Below, in pieces: positions 52,738-62,447 of a stretch of DNA of 64,000 nt. The DNA comes from Fulvivirga sediminis (GTDB taxonomy: Bacteria; Bacteroidota; Bacteroidia; Cytophagales; Cyclobacteriaceae): the NCBI RefSeq assembly GCF_016757215.1, contig NZ_JAESIY010000001.1:372001-436000 (forward strand). Direction: 5' to 3'. Position 1 is the first letter of the stretch, and the number at the start of each line of letters is the position of its first letter. Made by a program: the position numbers and the translations under genes. Below the pieces are notes generated by a model, which was given only the letters and a program-made list of their open reading frames with translations, searched no databases and was not told the DNA's origin.

Positions 52738-53754
52738 CAATTCTTTTACAGTTTCTACGAAGAATTTCACCTTGCCGTGATCCATGTCAGGGTACACGCC
52801 ATGGCCCAAATTGGCGATGTGCTTATCGGGACCAAAAGCTTCAAGCATATTTTTAACGGCTTTTTCTATATCGCTTTCAGTGCCATAGAGTGCGCATGGG
52901 TCTAAGTTGCCCTGCAGTGCCTTTTCCGGCCCTATTAATGTTCTTGATTCCTGAGGATCCATACACCAGTCTAGGCCTATGGTATTACAATTGAGCTTGC
53001 CTAAAGACCTTCTGGCGAAGTAGGCATCTTTAGCAAAAACCGTTTTAGGAACTTCAGTAATAGCATCACAGATTTGTGATATGTAAGGCAGGCTAAAAGT
53101 TTCATATTGAGCAGGAGAAAGAATGCCAGCCCATGAATCAAATACTTGAATCAAATCAGCTCCGGCCACTATTTGTCCTTTAAGGTAATTGATAGTGCTA
53201 TCAGTGATTTTTTGTAAAAGCTGATGTGCCAGCTCAGGCTCAGTGTAGAGCATGGCTCTTGCTTTAGAAAATGTTTTGCTACCACCACCTTCTACCATGT
53301 AAGCAAAAATAGTCCATGGAGCACCAGCAAAACCTATTAATGGAACACGGCCGTCGAGTTCTTTTTTTGTGATCTTAATAGCATCTATGGTGTAATGCAG
53401 ATCATCTGGCTCAGCTACTTTCAGCTTTTCTATATCACTTTTGCTTTTAATGGTTTCAGGAAACCTAGGGCCTTTTTTCTCTACCATTTCATAAGTCAGC
53501 CCCATAGCTTCAGGTATCACCAGAATGTCAGAGAAGATAATGGCAGCATCTACACCTAGAATGTCTACAGGCTGAATGGTTACCTCGGCGGCTTTTTCAG
53601 GCGTTTCGACTAATTCTTTAAAACCACTTAAAGCACTTCTTACGGCTCTGTATTCAGGTAAAATTCTGCCCGCTTGTCTCATAAGCCAAACAGGTGTACG
53701 TTCCGTTTTTTCTCCTTTTATGGTACGGAGGATCAGGTCATTTTTTAAAAGCAT
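52720..53754 (-). CDS. hemE: Uroporphyrinogen decarboxylase HemE
   Basis: A 344-residue enzyme that turns uroporphyrinogen III into coproporphyrinogen III in heme synthesis. The family opening [63 protein letters not shown] and [15 protein letters not shown] are present. ATG 53754 gives the normal length; ATG codons upstream lie before the promoter box at 53758-53765 and would add about 50 unrelated residues. It supplies the heme used by the Ccm proteins encoded at the other end of the window. Confidence 0.95.
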   Translation of the reverse strand: MLLKNDLILRTIKGEKTERTPVWLMRQAGRILPEYRAVRSALSGFKELVETPEKAAEVTIQPVDILGVDAAIIFSDILVIPEAMGLTYEMVEKKGPRFPETIKSKSDIEKLKVAEPDDLHYTIDAIKITKKELDGRVPLIGFAGAPWTIFAYMVEGGGSKTFSKARAMLYTEPELAHQLLQKITDSTINYLKGQIVAGADLIQVFDSWAGILSPAQYETFSLPYISQICDAITEVPKTVFAKDAYFARRSLGKLNCNTIGLDWCMDPQESRTLIGPEKALQGNLDPCALYGTESDIEKAVKNMLEAFGPDKHIANLGHGVYPDMDHGKVKFFVETVKELSKGMR

Positions 53755-53757
53755 GCA

Positions 53758-53765
53758 CAAAGATA
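53758..53765 (-). promoter_or_regulatory. -7 box next to the hemE start codon
   Basis: The minus strand reads TATCTTTG, then TGC, then ATG. If this is the promoter, the hemE transcript begins at or within a few bases of the start codon and is essentially leaderless, as inferred for cysQ. Confidence 0.5.
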
Positions 53766-53845
53766 AAGGCATATAATTAAATATTAGAACCTTTTTTCCT
53801 AAACTCAATATTCTTTGGGTTGTTGAGGAGGTAGATTTATTAGAT

Positions 53846-54733
53846 ATGAAGACTTTTACGATGTTAATTTTAGGAATGTTAGCACTTACCATGCTTACCA
53901 ATAATTGTAATACTATTTATGAGACAGATTCTGATAGTACTTACCTGGATTATAACGAAAAAGAAATAGGGTATAAGTTTTACCAGCCTGATAGGGAAGA
54001 TAAGTTGCATGATGACCTGGAAGAAACTTCCGGACTGGCCTATATAGATGAAAATACGCTGGCTACCATTGAAGATGAAAGCGGTTATTTATATTTGATT
54101 AATAGTGCCAATGGAGAAATTCAAAGGAAAATCAAATTTCATAAGAGTGGAGATTATGAAAGTGTAGAGATCATAGATGGCATGGCTTATGTAATGAAAA
54201 GCAATGGAGATCTTTACTTTTTTGAGTTAACTGATGAGGACAAGGTGGATGCTGAGGAAGTAGAAACGGCCTTTTCTTCTAAAAATAACCTTGAAGGCAT
54301 GTGCTATGATGGAAAACAGCTACTCATAGCCTGTAAAAATAGTGGTGATGTAGACGGTAATGAAGTAGATGGAAAGGCCATTTACGGGCTTGATCTTGAA
54401 ACTAAGGAGGTTTCTAAGAAGGATTTATTTCATGTGAAAGAGTCGGACCTTGACGCTTTCTTAGAAGGTAGAAAATATTTTGACCATGTAAAGGAATTTG
54501 ATCCTTCGGGGATAGATGTTCACCCTATTACTAATGATATTTATGTGATTTCTGCTGATCATGTAATCACTATTTTTACCGCCGATTATAAAATCAAAGA
54601 AGTAGTGAAGTTAGATAAGCATATCTACCAACAGCCGGAAGGTATTTGTTTTACTCCAGATGGTACGCTTTATATTTCTAGCGAAGGAAAGGGCAAGCGA
54701 GGAAGATTATTTAAGTTATTATATCAGAAATAG
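53846..54733 (+). CDS. SdiA-regulated-like beta-propeller protein
   Basis: A 295-residue exported protein. A hydrophobic N terminus is followed by a cysteine (NNC), though the residues before it do not make a normal lipobox. The rest has propeller-like repeats: [57 protein letters not shown] and [16 protein letters not shown]. This matches the SdiA-regulated domain family. Its function is unknown. It is divergent from hemE with about 90 bp between the starts. Confidence 0.78.
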   Translation: MKTFTMLILGMLALTMLTNNCNTIYETDSDSTYLDYNEKEIGYKFYQPDREDKLHDDLEETSGLAYIDENTLATIEDESGYLYLINSANGEIQRKIKFHKSGDYESVEIIDGMAYVMKSNGDLYFFELTDEDKVDAEEVETAFSSKNNLEGMCYDGKQLLIACKNSGDVDGNEVDGKAIYGLDLETKEVSKKDLFHVKESDLDAFLEGRKYFDHVKEFDPSGIDVHPITNDIYVISADHVITIFTADYKIKEVVKLDKHIYQQPEGICFTPDGTLYISSEGKGKRGRLFKLLYQK

Positions 54734-54850
54734 CTATTTGGCTCTTGTAGGCTTTAGTTCATTATTGATTTGAAAGATTCTGTAAGGGCCGACTTTGGAT
54801 TCCTGCCAGGAAATGGTCTTTGCCCGCGGTTATTTAAACGTATATAAAAA

Positions 54851-54878
54851 TTCCCGACCACTATCAGGTGGTCGGGAA
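54851..54878 (-). terminator. Strong hairpin downstream of the 68-residue gene
   Basis: TTCCCGACCA (54851-54860) pairs with TGGTCGGGAA (54869-54878). On the minus strand a TTTTTATATA run follows, so it is oriented to end the leftward transcript of the gene at 54904. It may also serve the convergent gene ending at 54733. Confidence 0.82.
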
Positions 54879-54903
54879 CCAGTTTATTAGAGTTGTGTGT
54901 GTA

Positions 54904-55110
54904 CTAAAGTTGATAAATTGTTTTTATCGATTTTCTTGGAATAAAACCCCCGTCTTTCGTTAATACTAGATCGTGCTTCAATCCAATAATGGTATCTATG
55001 ATAGTTTCGTAGCCTTCATGAATAGCTTTCACTATCTTTACTTGTCTGTGGTAGAAGTTGCCTAAAATTAAAGCTCTTTTTAATTTGATCTCTTTTTCCT
55101 CTACATTCAT
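54904..55110 (-). CDS. Hypothetical protein, 68 residues
   Basis: A small soluble protein with no recognised family. It is rich in Lys and Ile, predicted to start with a helix (EEKEIKLKRALILGNFYHRQ) and to end with short strands (HDLVLTKDGGFIPRKSIKTI). No signal peptide or membrane helix is visible. A strong terminator immediately downstream in the right orientation supports it as a real gene. Confidence 0.55.
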   Translation of the reverse strand: MNVEEKEIKLKRALILGNFYHRQVKIVKAIHEGYETIIDTIIGLKHDLVLTKDGGFIPRKSIKTIYQL

Positions 55111-55296
55111 GGTGGTATGTGTTTAGTGGTTAGTTGGTATTTAGTAATAGCATATGTAAGTAACGCAATTATTCTAAAATATTATATAATATTCCGGTTG
55201 AGTAGTGGTTTTAAGCAATAAAATGCATTTTTTAACGACAAAGAGAGGTTACTATTTATTTGAATGTTGGATATAGTTAGTTGAGCTAACTATTTT

Positions 55297-56289
55297 TCAG
55301 GCTTTCTTTCCGGGTAGAAGTTGTTTCCAGGTGCCTTTTAACAGATTGTATTTCAGTGTACTGGGTAAGGCTTTCCACCAGTACTTGTTCATTTCTATGG
55401 CAAAAGAAGGTTGCATGTAGCAGTTAATGGTGCAGCCCTCGCATGCAGGCATCCTACCTTCCTGCGCTATCAGTTTTTTTACTTCTTCAGAATGGTATAG
55501 GTCATACAGGTCATCCTGAATTTTGATGGACTGTATACCCAGGTGATAGCAAGGCAGTATTAATTCATTAAAAGGAGATATAACTACGGTGGAGCTCGCA
55601 GCTTTGCATACAGGCTTGTTAATGTGGTTACCCCCATCTATTCGTAGCTGCACAAATGCATCATTTAGGTATACTGAGGGTTTTTTAGACCAATACTTGA
55701 GTTTAGTCAGTGTGTTGTTAGAAAGAGCATCGCCGGTATTCACAGATCCATATTCAAACATAGGATTAAGGATAAGTACTAGCCCGTTGGGTTTACAAAA
55801 CTTCTCATATACTTCCTCTATTTGATCTACATTATTTTCAAAAACCGTAAAAAGAATATCCGGTTTTTCGCCTAAGTCTTTAGCTACTTCCAAGGACTTT
55901 AAAAGAAAATCAAAACACCTCACTCCTCTTGAAAGGTTATGTTCATCTTCATTGGGAGAGTCTAGTGAAAAGTGAAGCATATCAATTAGGCCCTTTAGTT
56001 TCTTAGCCATTTTTGGGTAAAGAAGGCAATTAGTAGTTACGGTGGTGATAAAACCTAATGATTTAGCTTCCTTTAGAATCAAATCTAAGTTTTGGTGTAA
56101 AAGCGGTTCACCTCCGGTGAAATCTATTACTTTCACCCCAAGCCTTTTTAAGTCAGAGAGGTTTTTTTTAACTCTTTTTATATCTACATAGGGTGACGGT
56201 TTTTCCCAGATATCACAAAAGCCGCATTGTGCATTACATCTGTAGGTGATATAATAATTGCAAAGAACAGGGTGTGAAATTAACCGCAT
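55297..56289 (-). CDS. Radical SAM/SPASM domain protein
   Basis: A 330-residue radical SAM enzyme. The [4Fe-4S] motif CxxxCxxC is C18-C22-C25 in YRCNAQCGFCDIW, followed by DFTGGEPLLHQ. The C-terminal part has a SPASM-like set of cysteines, including PCYHLG and ACEGCTINCYMQPSF, that may bind further clusters. Such enzymes often modify peptides or lipids. No peptide precursor gene was recognised next to it. The substrate is unknown. Confidence 0.88.
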   Translation of the reverse strand: MRLISHPVLCNYYITYRCNAQCGFCDIWEKPSPYVDIKRVKKNLSDLKRLGVKVIDFTGGEPLLHQNLDLILKEAKSLGFITTVTTNCLLYPKMAKKLKGLIDMLHFSLDSPNEDEHNLSRGVRCFDFLLKSLEVAKDLGEKPDILFTVFENNVDQIEEVYEKFCKPNGLVLILNPMFEYGSVNTGDALSNNTLTKLKYWSKKPSVYLNDAFVQLRIDGGNHINKPVCKAASSTVVISPFNELILPCYHLGIQSIKIQDDLYDLYHSEEVKKLIAQEGRMPACEGCTINCYMQPSFAIEMNKYWWKALPSTLKYNLLKGTWKQLLPGKKA

Positions 56290-56416
56290 GGCATAAAGGT
56301 AGCAAATGCTACTTAATTATAAACGCTGATCCGATATAACCTCCATTAATCAGAAAAAGCTTGTTTATAAGTGTTTTTGGAATATTATTGATATTGTAGA
56401 TTAAACCCTTAAACCT

Positions 56417-58042
56417 ATGAAGCGCTCTCTTATATTTATTCTTTGCCACTTACTTATAAGCCATATTTATGCACAAAACCCTACTCAGCAAGCAGACTCA
56501 CTTGTAGATAAAATAATGCCCGAAAAAAAGTTTGGGCTATCGGTATTATTGGTGGAAGGAGATGAGGTTCGTTATGAACTTACAAAAGGGTATGCTGATG
56601 TGGAGTCTCAAACAAAGGTGAATGATGAAACTATTTTCAGAGTAGGCTCTATTACTAAGCAGTTTACAGCTGTAGCTGTTTTAACTTTAGTAAGACAAGG
56701 GAAATTGTCATTAGAAGATCCTCTAATAAAATTCATTCCTGACTTCCCGAAAGGGGATAAAGTGAAAATCAAACATTTGCTTAATCATACCAGTGGAATA
56801 AAAAACTTTACTGATGACCCTGATTTTTTGAAACAAGTGAGTAAAAGAATCTCTACGGCTGAAATGGTAAAGCATATTCAACAACTAGGTTATGATTTTG
56901 AGCCTGGGGAAGAGTATAAATACAATAATTCAGCCTATTACCTGCTTAGCTATCTAATAGAGGAAGTTTCGGGGGATTCATATGCTCATTATCTTAATGA
57001 AAAACTGTTTAAACCAGCGGAAATGCATCGCACAGGATTGTATGATAACTCAGAAATGTACACTAATGAAGCCAAGGGTTATTCTTTTGAAGATGAAAAA
57101 TTTCAAGATGCGATTAATTGGGATATGACACAGGCCATGGGGGCGGGAGCTATATATAGTACGGCTCAGGATCTGGTGAAATGGAATAAGCATTTGTATG
57201 GGGGCAAGATCATCCCTCACAATTTAATGGATAAAGCTCTAGCGCCTACTAAGTTAAATGATGGAAGTGATAAGGAGTACGGCTTTGGCATAGCCGTAAG
57301 TGAATATCGAGGACAGCAGCAATATGGTCATAGTGGGGGATTACATGGCTTTTTGTCTTATTTGGCCTATTTCCCTGAATTGGACGCCCACATAGTGGTG
57401 CTTAGTAATTGCTTCCCTGCAAGGTATGTGGTGCCTGCTAACCTTGCTCATGAGCTTATTGATCTTTTTTATAGTAATCAGCTGGAAGAAAATACAGAGA
57501 TTGATGTAGATAAAAGTAATTATCCGGCTTATTCAGGTAGGTATAAGTTGATAAACGGAGCCTTAATGACTATAACCCATGAGGGAGATCATTTATATAC
57601 CCAATTGCCTGGTCAGCAAAAGTTTGAGATTTTCCCGAAAGGAAAAGACGAATTTTTTCTTAAAGCGGTACAAGCTGAGCTTAAATTTAATTGGAGAGGG
57701 ACTGAGGTGGCTTCTGTTAATTTAAAGCAGAATGGAATGAATATGGAGCTGACTAGATTTGAAGAACGAAAGGGAATAGAACTAGAACAAGGTGCATTTT
57801 CTAGATTTGAAGGAGAGTATCTCATGAAAGGGGCTACCGTAAAAGTATGGAGTGAAGCTGATAAATATCTGTTTCAGGTGATAGGGCAACCGGTGTTTGA
57901 AATATTGCCCAGAACAGCTAATCATTTCTTTATGACTGATATGGATGTAGAAATAATGTTTGATGAGGGTGATCCTGCTCCTGGAGCTACTTTATATCAG
58001 GCAGGCATGGAGTTTGAGCTGGAACGCAAAAGTATTAAATAA
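56417..58042 (+). CDS. Serine hydrolase, class C beta-lactamase/penicillin-binding-protein fold
   Basis: A 541-residue exported enzyme with a signal peptide ending near HIYAQ. The active-site motifs are SxxK (S78-I-T-K81 in RVGSITKQFTA), Y169-N-N171 (YNNSAYYLL) and HSGG near residue 305. A C-terminal region of about 180 residues of beta-rich DUF-like repeats follows (YSGRYKLINGALMTI; FEGEYLMKGATVKVW). Family members act as esterases, peptidases or beta-lactamases; the substrate cannot be told. Confidence 0.9.
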   Translation: MKRSLIFILCHLLISHIYAQNPTQQADSLVDKIMPEKKFGLSVLLVEGDEVRYELTKGYADVESQTKVNDETIFRVGSITKQFTAVAVLTLVRQGKLSLEDPLIKFIPDFPKGDKVKIKHLLNHTSGIKNFTDDPDFLKQVSKRISTAEMVKHIQQLGYDFEPGEEYKYNNSAYYLLSYLIEEVSGDSYAHYLNEKLFKPAEMHRTGLYDNSEMYTNEAKGYSFEDEKFQDAINWDMTQAMGAGAIYSTAQDLVKWNKHLYGGKIIPHNLMDKALAPTKLNDGSDKEYGFGIAVSEYRGQQQYGHSGGLHGFLSYLAYFPELDAHIVVLSNCFPARYVVPANLAHELIDLFYSNQLEENTEIDVDKSNYPAYSGRYKLINGALMTITHEGDHLYTQLPGQQKFEIFPKGKDEFFLKAVQAELKFNWRGTEVASVNLKQNGMNMELTRFEERKGIELEQGAFSRFEGEYLMKGATVKVWSEADKYLFQVIGQPVFEILPRTANHFFMTDMDVEIMFDEGDPAPGATLYQAGMEFELERKSIK

Positions 58043-58043
58043 A

Positions 58044-58136
58044 AGGCTGCCTCCCTATGGAGGATAACAGGAGTTAGGCGGGAATTGGGTGTGTTTACTC
58101 TTGTTAAAAATTATCCTCCATAGTATGAGGCAGCCT
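58044..58136. terminator. Long inverted repeat between convergent genes
   Basis: The arms at 58044-58067 and 58111-58136 pair over about 24 nt with a small bulge (AGGCTGCCTC with GAGGCAGCCT, and TATGGAGGATAA with TTATCCTCCATA). The spacer is 43 nt. A GTTTTAAAAG stretch follows. It probably terminates the hydrolase and cellulase transcripts; the long arms and loop also resemble a small mobile or REP-like element. Confidence 0.6.
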
Positions 58137-58146
58137 GTTTTAAAAG

Positions 58147-61050
58147 CTATTCAATAATGAATTGCTTCACAATCTCTTTTTGTGCGCTTTGTGCTTTAAG
58201 AATATATACGCCTGGTTTAATGCCATTTAGTGGTATAGTTAGCTCTTCGCTACTATCAATTTGTTTTTCATAAATGGTTTTGCCAGAAGTATCAATAATA
58301 GATATTAAATTATATTCTGTTATGCCCTTAAATCTTAACTCTTCAGAGGCAGGATTAGGATATATAAGCATCTGATCATTGTTGATCATGGCTACTGAGC
58401 TACCATTAAATTCGGCATGAGCCCAAGCTACACTTGCACTATAGTGAATATAGTAGTTGCCATCTATGCGTGCAGGTAGGCTGTTAGACCAGGTGTTGGT
58501 GTAGTCTACTCCATTAATGGTTAGCTCATCAAGGTTCCAAGAGTTGATGAAGCTAATATTACCAGAAGTTACCCAGCAGAAATCTCCGCTACCATCATTG
58601 TCAAAAGGAAGTGATATGGTTTCATAACTTTCACATCCTAAAGGAGGAACAGTAATTTCTTCAAAGCTGGCAGTGATAACCAAGTCGGAATTTACAGTTA
58701 CGGTAAGTGGATTAGTAGTTCCGCTGGCGTCTCCAGACCATCCGGTAAATTGATAGTTAGAGCCAGGGTTAGCAGTAAGAGTAACCATAGTGCCAGCATC
58801 ATAGGTGCCTCCGGTAGGGCTTAAGCTTACGCTTCCTGTTCCTATGGTAGAAGTGGTCACTGTAAATTGTTCTACTTCTTCGTCTATTACGGTTATTTCA
58901 CTGGTAGCTGTGTAGCCACCGTCATCAGTAGTTACTGTAATAGTAGCTGTACCTTCGCTTATTCCGGTAACCACACCTGTGCTAGAAACCGTGGCCACAC
59001 TATTGTCACTGGTAGACCAGCTTACACCTTGGTTCGTGGCATTAGCTGGAGCTACTGTAGCTATTAAAGTAGCGCTCTGGTTGAGTCTTAGCTCTGTGCT
59101 GTTGGGAGATAGTGTAACTCCAGTGACGTCTACCGGATCTACAGGACCAGGCTCATCTCCAAATACTAATTCACCGTCTACATATAGAGGGATATTAGGG
59201 CTTTTTGATAAAGAGCCATTAACTCCCTGGTAAGACCAGTCATTTGTAGGATCCCATGCGCTGTTTGGAGCATCGTAAGGTAATCTAACCCTCATTTGCA
59301 CCTCTTGGCGAGATTCTCCCTGCCCTCCAGGCCATAAAAAGATATCAGAGTTAAGAGTTACTTCGGTATAATAAATGTTATTACCAGCATCCCAAGCCAT
59401 CAATGGAGTAAAAGTAGCTACGCCCGAATTGTTAGTAGAGACGATATAGTCAGAGGCGGAATAACCTGCGCTTACCCCCTCAGAAATGTCTATAAATAAT
59501 CTGAAGGTGTGAGAATCAGCTATCCTTGACGGCCAGGCAGTGTGGTTGTATATCCATACAGCATATTCAGTGTGTGTGCCGCCTTCAGCATTAAGTTTTG
59601 CTTCGGTGAAAAATTCCTCACCCGGAGTTTCTGGAGTAGGGAAGTTGCTTAATGCGGTGCCTCCAAAATCATCAACAAATTTGGCTAGTACGCCAGAGAA
59701 ACCTGCATTGTAATCACACGCTACTTCATTATTAATGTAGTTAGATCTTTCATCTTCATAAGAATCGTCATTGTTAGGGCCACCTACTAACGCACCGTAC
59801 AAAGTGTGTCTAGTAAATTCTGGTGGTCCATTCTGGTTGTTAGACCAGCAGCCATGTGCGGTTCTATGATGTGGGTTTTCAGGAAAGTTATTGCCAAATC
59901 CACATACATAACTGCTGTTTCTTGGATTATCACCAAGGGCGTATTCCATTTGTGATACAGCGAAATCATAATAAGTGCTACTTTTGGTTGATGATGTGGC
60001 TATAGGAGAATAAACTAACGCTAAAAAGCTGGTGTTTAGGCTATAGCGAAGTGCACCCCAAACATCTAAGTAGGCTAGTCCGCCAGGAGTATAAGTGATT
60101 CGATCTCCGTCGTATCCGGTAGTCCAGTAATCAAGGTGTCTTTCTGCGTCTTGTTTGTATTCGGTGTCACCAGTTATTTGCGCAAGTAGAATATAACACC
60201 CGTATGACTTATCATCCCAGGCGAGTCCCCATTTGTATGACTTTATTGTACTTTGTCCTTCATTACTTAAATTCTCATAATAGCTTATGGCTTTATTGAG
60301 GTAGGCCTCATCTCCAGTAGCTTTATATAGCCATATGGCACCCCAAACTAGTTCATCAGCATAGCCGCTAAATGATCGGTAGTAGCCAGCAGCGTCTGTT
60401 ATAGCATCGGAGTACACCCCTCTGTAATTATCTGCAAAGTCATATAGCTCTATGGCATGAGAGAGAAGTGTGCTGCTGTAACTTGGGTCATCATCTTGAA
60501 AAATGATACTGGCTGCTGCCATAGCTGCGGCTGTTTCTCCTGCCAAATCAGAACCCGGGCTGCTGGCGTCTATTTTATAAGAAGGCCTTTCCATCTGCAT
60601 CACTTCTGCGGAGCCCCACCAGGCATGGTCAGTGCCTCCATTACCAACTTGGCCCCATAGCTCGTTAGGCGCAGTATGACATTTTATGAAATAGTCATTG
60701 GCCCATCTCAAGTTGCTTTTGAGGTATTCCATTTGTCCAGAGGCTACATAACCATCTTCGAACTCTATACCTCCCCAAGCTAATAAGGTGGCAGAAAAGG
60801 CCATAGGAAAACCAAATTTAACATGGTCTCCGGCATCGTACCAGCCGCCAGTGAGGTCATGGCCTACATCAGAGCCATCATCAAGGGCTGAGTCATCACG
60901 CCAGTTGAGTCGGTTGTTGTTGAGTTCTCCTGATTGTTGAGCTTCATAAAAAAGCATAGATTTTTGAAGAGCTTCGGCATAGTTGTATTGTGCCGATGCC
61001 ATAGGTATACTCACCAGGTAAATGAGTATAAACGTCATTAATTTTCTCAT
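58147..61050 (-). CDS. Secreted multidomain GH9 endoglucanase with T9SS sorting domain
   Basis: A 967-residue secreted protein with a signal peptide ending ASAQ. The GH9 domain (about residues 22-465) has DAGDHVKFGFPMAFSATLLAW (signature with catalytic Asp pair, D72 and D75), the histidine-arginine signature PHHRTAHG, and DERSNYINNEVACDYNAGF with the catalytic acid E441. A CBM3-like module (about 479-635), a BIG2 Ig-like domain (about 640-722), a bacterial repeat (about 728-797), an unassigned beta module and a C-terminal T9SS type A sorting domain (LIYPNPASEEL; from about 890) follow. It acts on cellulose or related glucans outside the cell. ATG 61050 gives the signal peptide. Confidence 0.94.
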   Translation of the reverse strand: MRKLMTFILIYLVSIPMASAQYNYAEALQKSMLFYEAQQSGELNNNRLNWRDDSALDDGSDVGHDLTGGWYDAGDHVKFGFPMAFSATLLAWGGIEFEDGYVASGQMEYLKSNLRWANDYFIKCHTAPNELWGQVGNGGTDHAWWGSAEVMQMERPSYKIDASSPGSDLAGETAAAMAAASIIFQDDDPSYSSTLLSHAIELYDFADNYRGVYSDAITDAAGYYRSFSGYADELVWGAIWLYKATGDEAYLNKAISYYENLSNEGQSTIKSYKWGLAWDDKSYGCYILLAQITGDTEYKQDAERHLDYWTTGYDGDRITYTPGGLAYLDVWGALRYSLNTSFLALVYSPIATSSTKSSTYYDFAVSQMEYALGDNPRNSSYVCGFGNNFPENPHHRTAHGCWSNNQNGPPEFTRHTLYGALVGGPNNDDSYEDERSNYINNEVACDYNAGFSGVLAKFVDDFGGTALSNFPTPETPGEEFFTEAKLNAEGGTHTEYAVWIYNHTAWPSRIADSHTFRLFIDISEGVSAGYSASDYIVSTNNSGVATFTPLMAWDAGNNIYYTEVTLNSDIFLWPGGQGESRQEVQMRVRLPYDAPNSAWDPTNDWSYQGVNGSLSKSPNIPLYVDGELVFGDEPGPVDPVDVTGVTLSPNSTELRLNQSATLIATVAPANATNQGVSWSTSDNSVATVSSTGVVTGISEGTATITVTTDDGGYTATSEITVIDEEVEQFTVTTSTIGTGSVSLSPTGGTYDAGTMVTLTANPGSNYQFTGWSGDASGTTNPLTVTVNSDLVITASFEEITVPPLGCESYETISLPFDNDGSGDFCWVTSGNISFINSWNLDELTINGVDYTNTWSNSLPARIDGNYYIHYSASVAWAHAEFNGSSVAMINNDQMLIYPNPASEELRFKGITEYNLISIIDTSGKTIYEKQIDSSEELTIPLNGIKPGVYILKAQSAQKEIVKQFIIE

Positions 61051-61485
61051 AAGGAATATTGATTGTGGTTTAACATTGAGTTTAGGGAAGGCAATATCTT
61101 TCCATTGAGAGATAAATATTACCTCCATTTATGAAAAATAATTATTGGTTACCAGAAAGTGTAATCGGGCTCTAGCCCTGTGTAGTATCTATATTGCTCA
61201 GGCGTTTTCGGATAGATGAGCAGATAGTGTAATAGTAAGGTGTTTTCTCATAAGGTTTAGGTTTTATTAGTTTAGGTGAACAGTAATAACTTATATTAAT
61301 ATAGTGATTTTTTGGCAGGATTAAAAATGAATTTTCGATGAAATGACCTCTTTTTCTATAAGAAAACAAGGTGAGTGTGGAACTAAAATAAGTTTATGCC
61401 CTAGGGGTGAATTGAGGGGCTTGATGGGAATGCTAGATCAAAAAAAGGCTTCCAACATCTGTTGAAAGCCTGATAATATTATTTA
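61051..61485. other. 435-bp intergenic region upstream of the cellulase gene
   Basis: It lies between the leftward cellulase start and the fabG stop. I saw no convincing gene; a 65-codon frame inside (61172-61369, minus) looks like chance. It has a small hairpin GGGCT-CT-AGCCC (61167-61178), AT-rich palindromic patches near 61290 and the fabG terminator at its right end. No exact TAnnTTTG box was found for the cellulase. Confidence 0.4.
61446..61471 (-). terminator. Terminator after fabG
   Basis: An 11-bp stem with one mismatch (61446-61456 with 61461-61471) and a 4-nt loop. On the minus strand it is followed by TTTTTT. It is 15 bp beyond the fabG stop. Confidence 0.9.
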
Positions 61486-62232
61486 TTAGGTAAGCATGCC
61501 GCCATCTACCTGAATTACTTGTCCTGTAATGTACTTAGACATATCCGAAGCGAGGAAGATACAAGCATCTGCTACGTCATCTGGTGAGCCGCCTCGTTTT
61601 AAAGGAATGGCATCTCTCCAGCTTTGTACTACTTTTTCGTCTAAAACATCTGTCATTTCTGTTTCGATGAAACCAGGAGCTACGGCATTTGATCTTACTC
61701 CTCTTGAGCCTAGCTCTAAGGCTACAGATTTAGTGAATCCGATAATACCTGCTTTAGAGGCAGAGTAGTTCGTTTGGCCTGCGTTACCTTTAAGCCCTAC
61801 TACAGAAGTCATGTTTATAATAGATCCGCTTCTTTGTTTCATAAAAGTTTTAGTAGCTGCTTTTACAGTATTGAAACAAGACTTAAGGTTGATGTTAATA
61901 ACCGCATCCCAGTCTGCTTCATTGATTCTTAGCAGTAAGTTGTCTTTAGTGATACCCGCATTGTTTACTAAAACATCTAAAGAACCAAAATCTGTAACCA
62001 CATCATTGATTAGTTGCTCAGCAGCAGCAAAATCAGAAGCATCCGAGCGATAACCTTTGGCTTTTACACCTTTGTCAGCAAGCTCTTTTTCTAAAGCCTC
62101 GCCTTTCTCTACACTTGAAAGATAAGTGAAAGCAATGTTAGCTCCTTGATCAGCATACTTGAGTGCAATAGCCCTTCCTATACCTTTTGAAGCTCCGGTT
62201 ACCAGCGCGGTTTTACCTTCTAATAATTTCAT
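61486..62232 (-). CDS. fabG: 3-oxoacyl-ACP reductase FabG
   Basis: A 248-residue short-chain dehydrogenase that reduces 3-ketoacyl-ACP with NADPH in fatty acid elongation. Motifs: TGASKGIGRAIAL (cofactor loop), NNAGITKDNLLLR, the catalytic Ser in NMTSVVGLKGNAGQ, and YSASKAGI (YxxxK). It ends with GQVIQVDGGMLT, typical of FabG. A -7 box at 62272-62279 lies upstream. It is a single gene here, away from the rest of the fab set. Confidence 0.94.
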   Translation of the reverse strand: MKLLEGKTALVTGASKGIGRAIALKYADQGANIAFTYLSSVEKGEALEKELADKGVKAKGYRSDASDFAAAEQLINDVVTDFGSLDVLVNNAGITKDNLLLRINEADWDAVININLKSCFNTVKAATKTFMKQRSGSIINMTSVVGLKGNAGQTNYSASKAGIIGFTKSVALELGSRGVRSNAVAPGFIETEMTDVLDEKVVQSWRDAIPLKRGGSPDDVADACIFLASDMSKYITGQVIQVDGGMLT

Positions 62233-62271
62233 TTGTTTATGTTTTATGATTTTATCTTGATAATTCTATCG

Positions 62272-62279
62272 CAAAAATA
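62272..62279 (-). promoter_or_regulatory. -7 box upstream of fabG
   Basis: The minus strand reads TATTTTTG, matching TAnnTTTG, about 40 bp before the fabG ATG. It would give a leader of about 35 nt. Confidence 0.5.
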
Positions 62280-62447
62280 CAGATATGAATGTTATTAACG
62301 AGATTTTTTCATCTTCTTTCCTTGTTTCGCGCTTTTAGCATCCTTGTTTATTGATTTATTGCTTATCTTTTCATTTTTGGAAAATGATTTTCTGCTTGGT
62401 GTAAAGCTATGAGCAGGAGCTACTTATATTTCACTGCTATTAAGTAA

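Noticed and set aside
61172-61369. 65-codon minus-strand frame in the gap upstream of the cellulase
   Set aside because: Its translation has no domain-like features, and no promoter or hairpin supports it.
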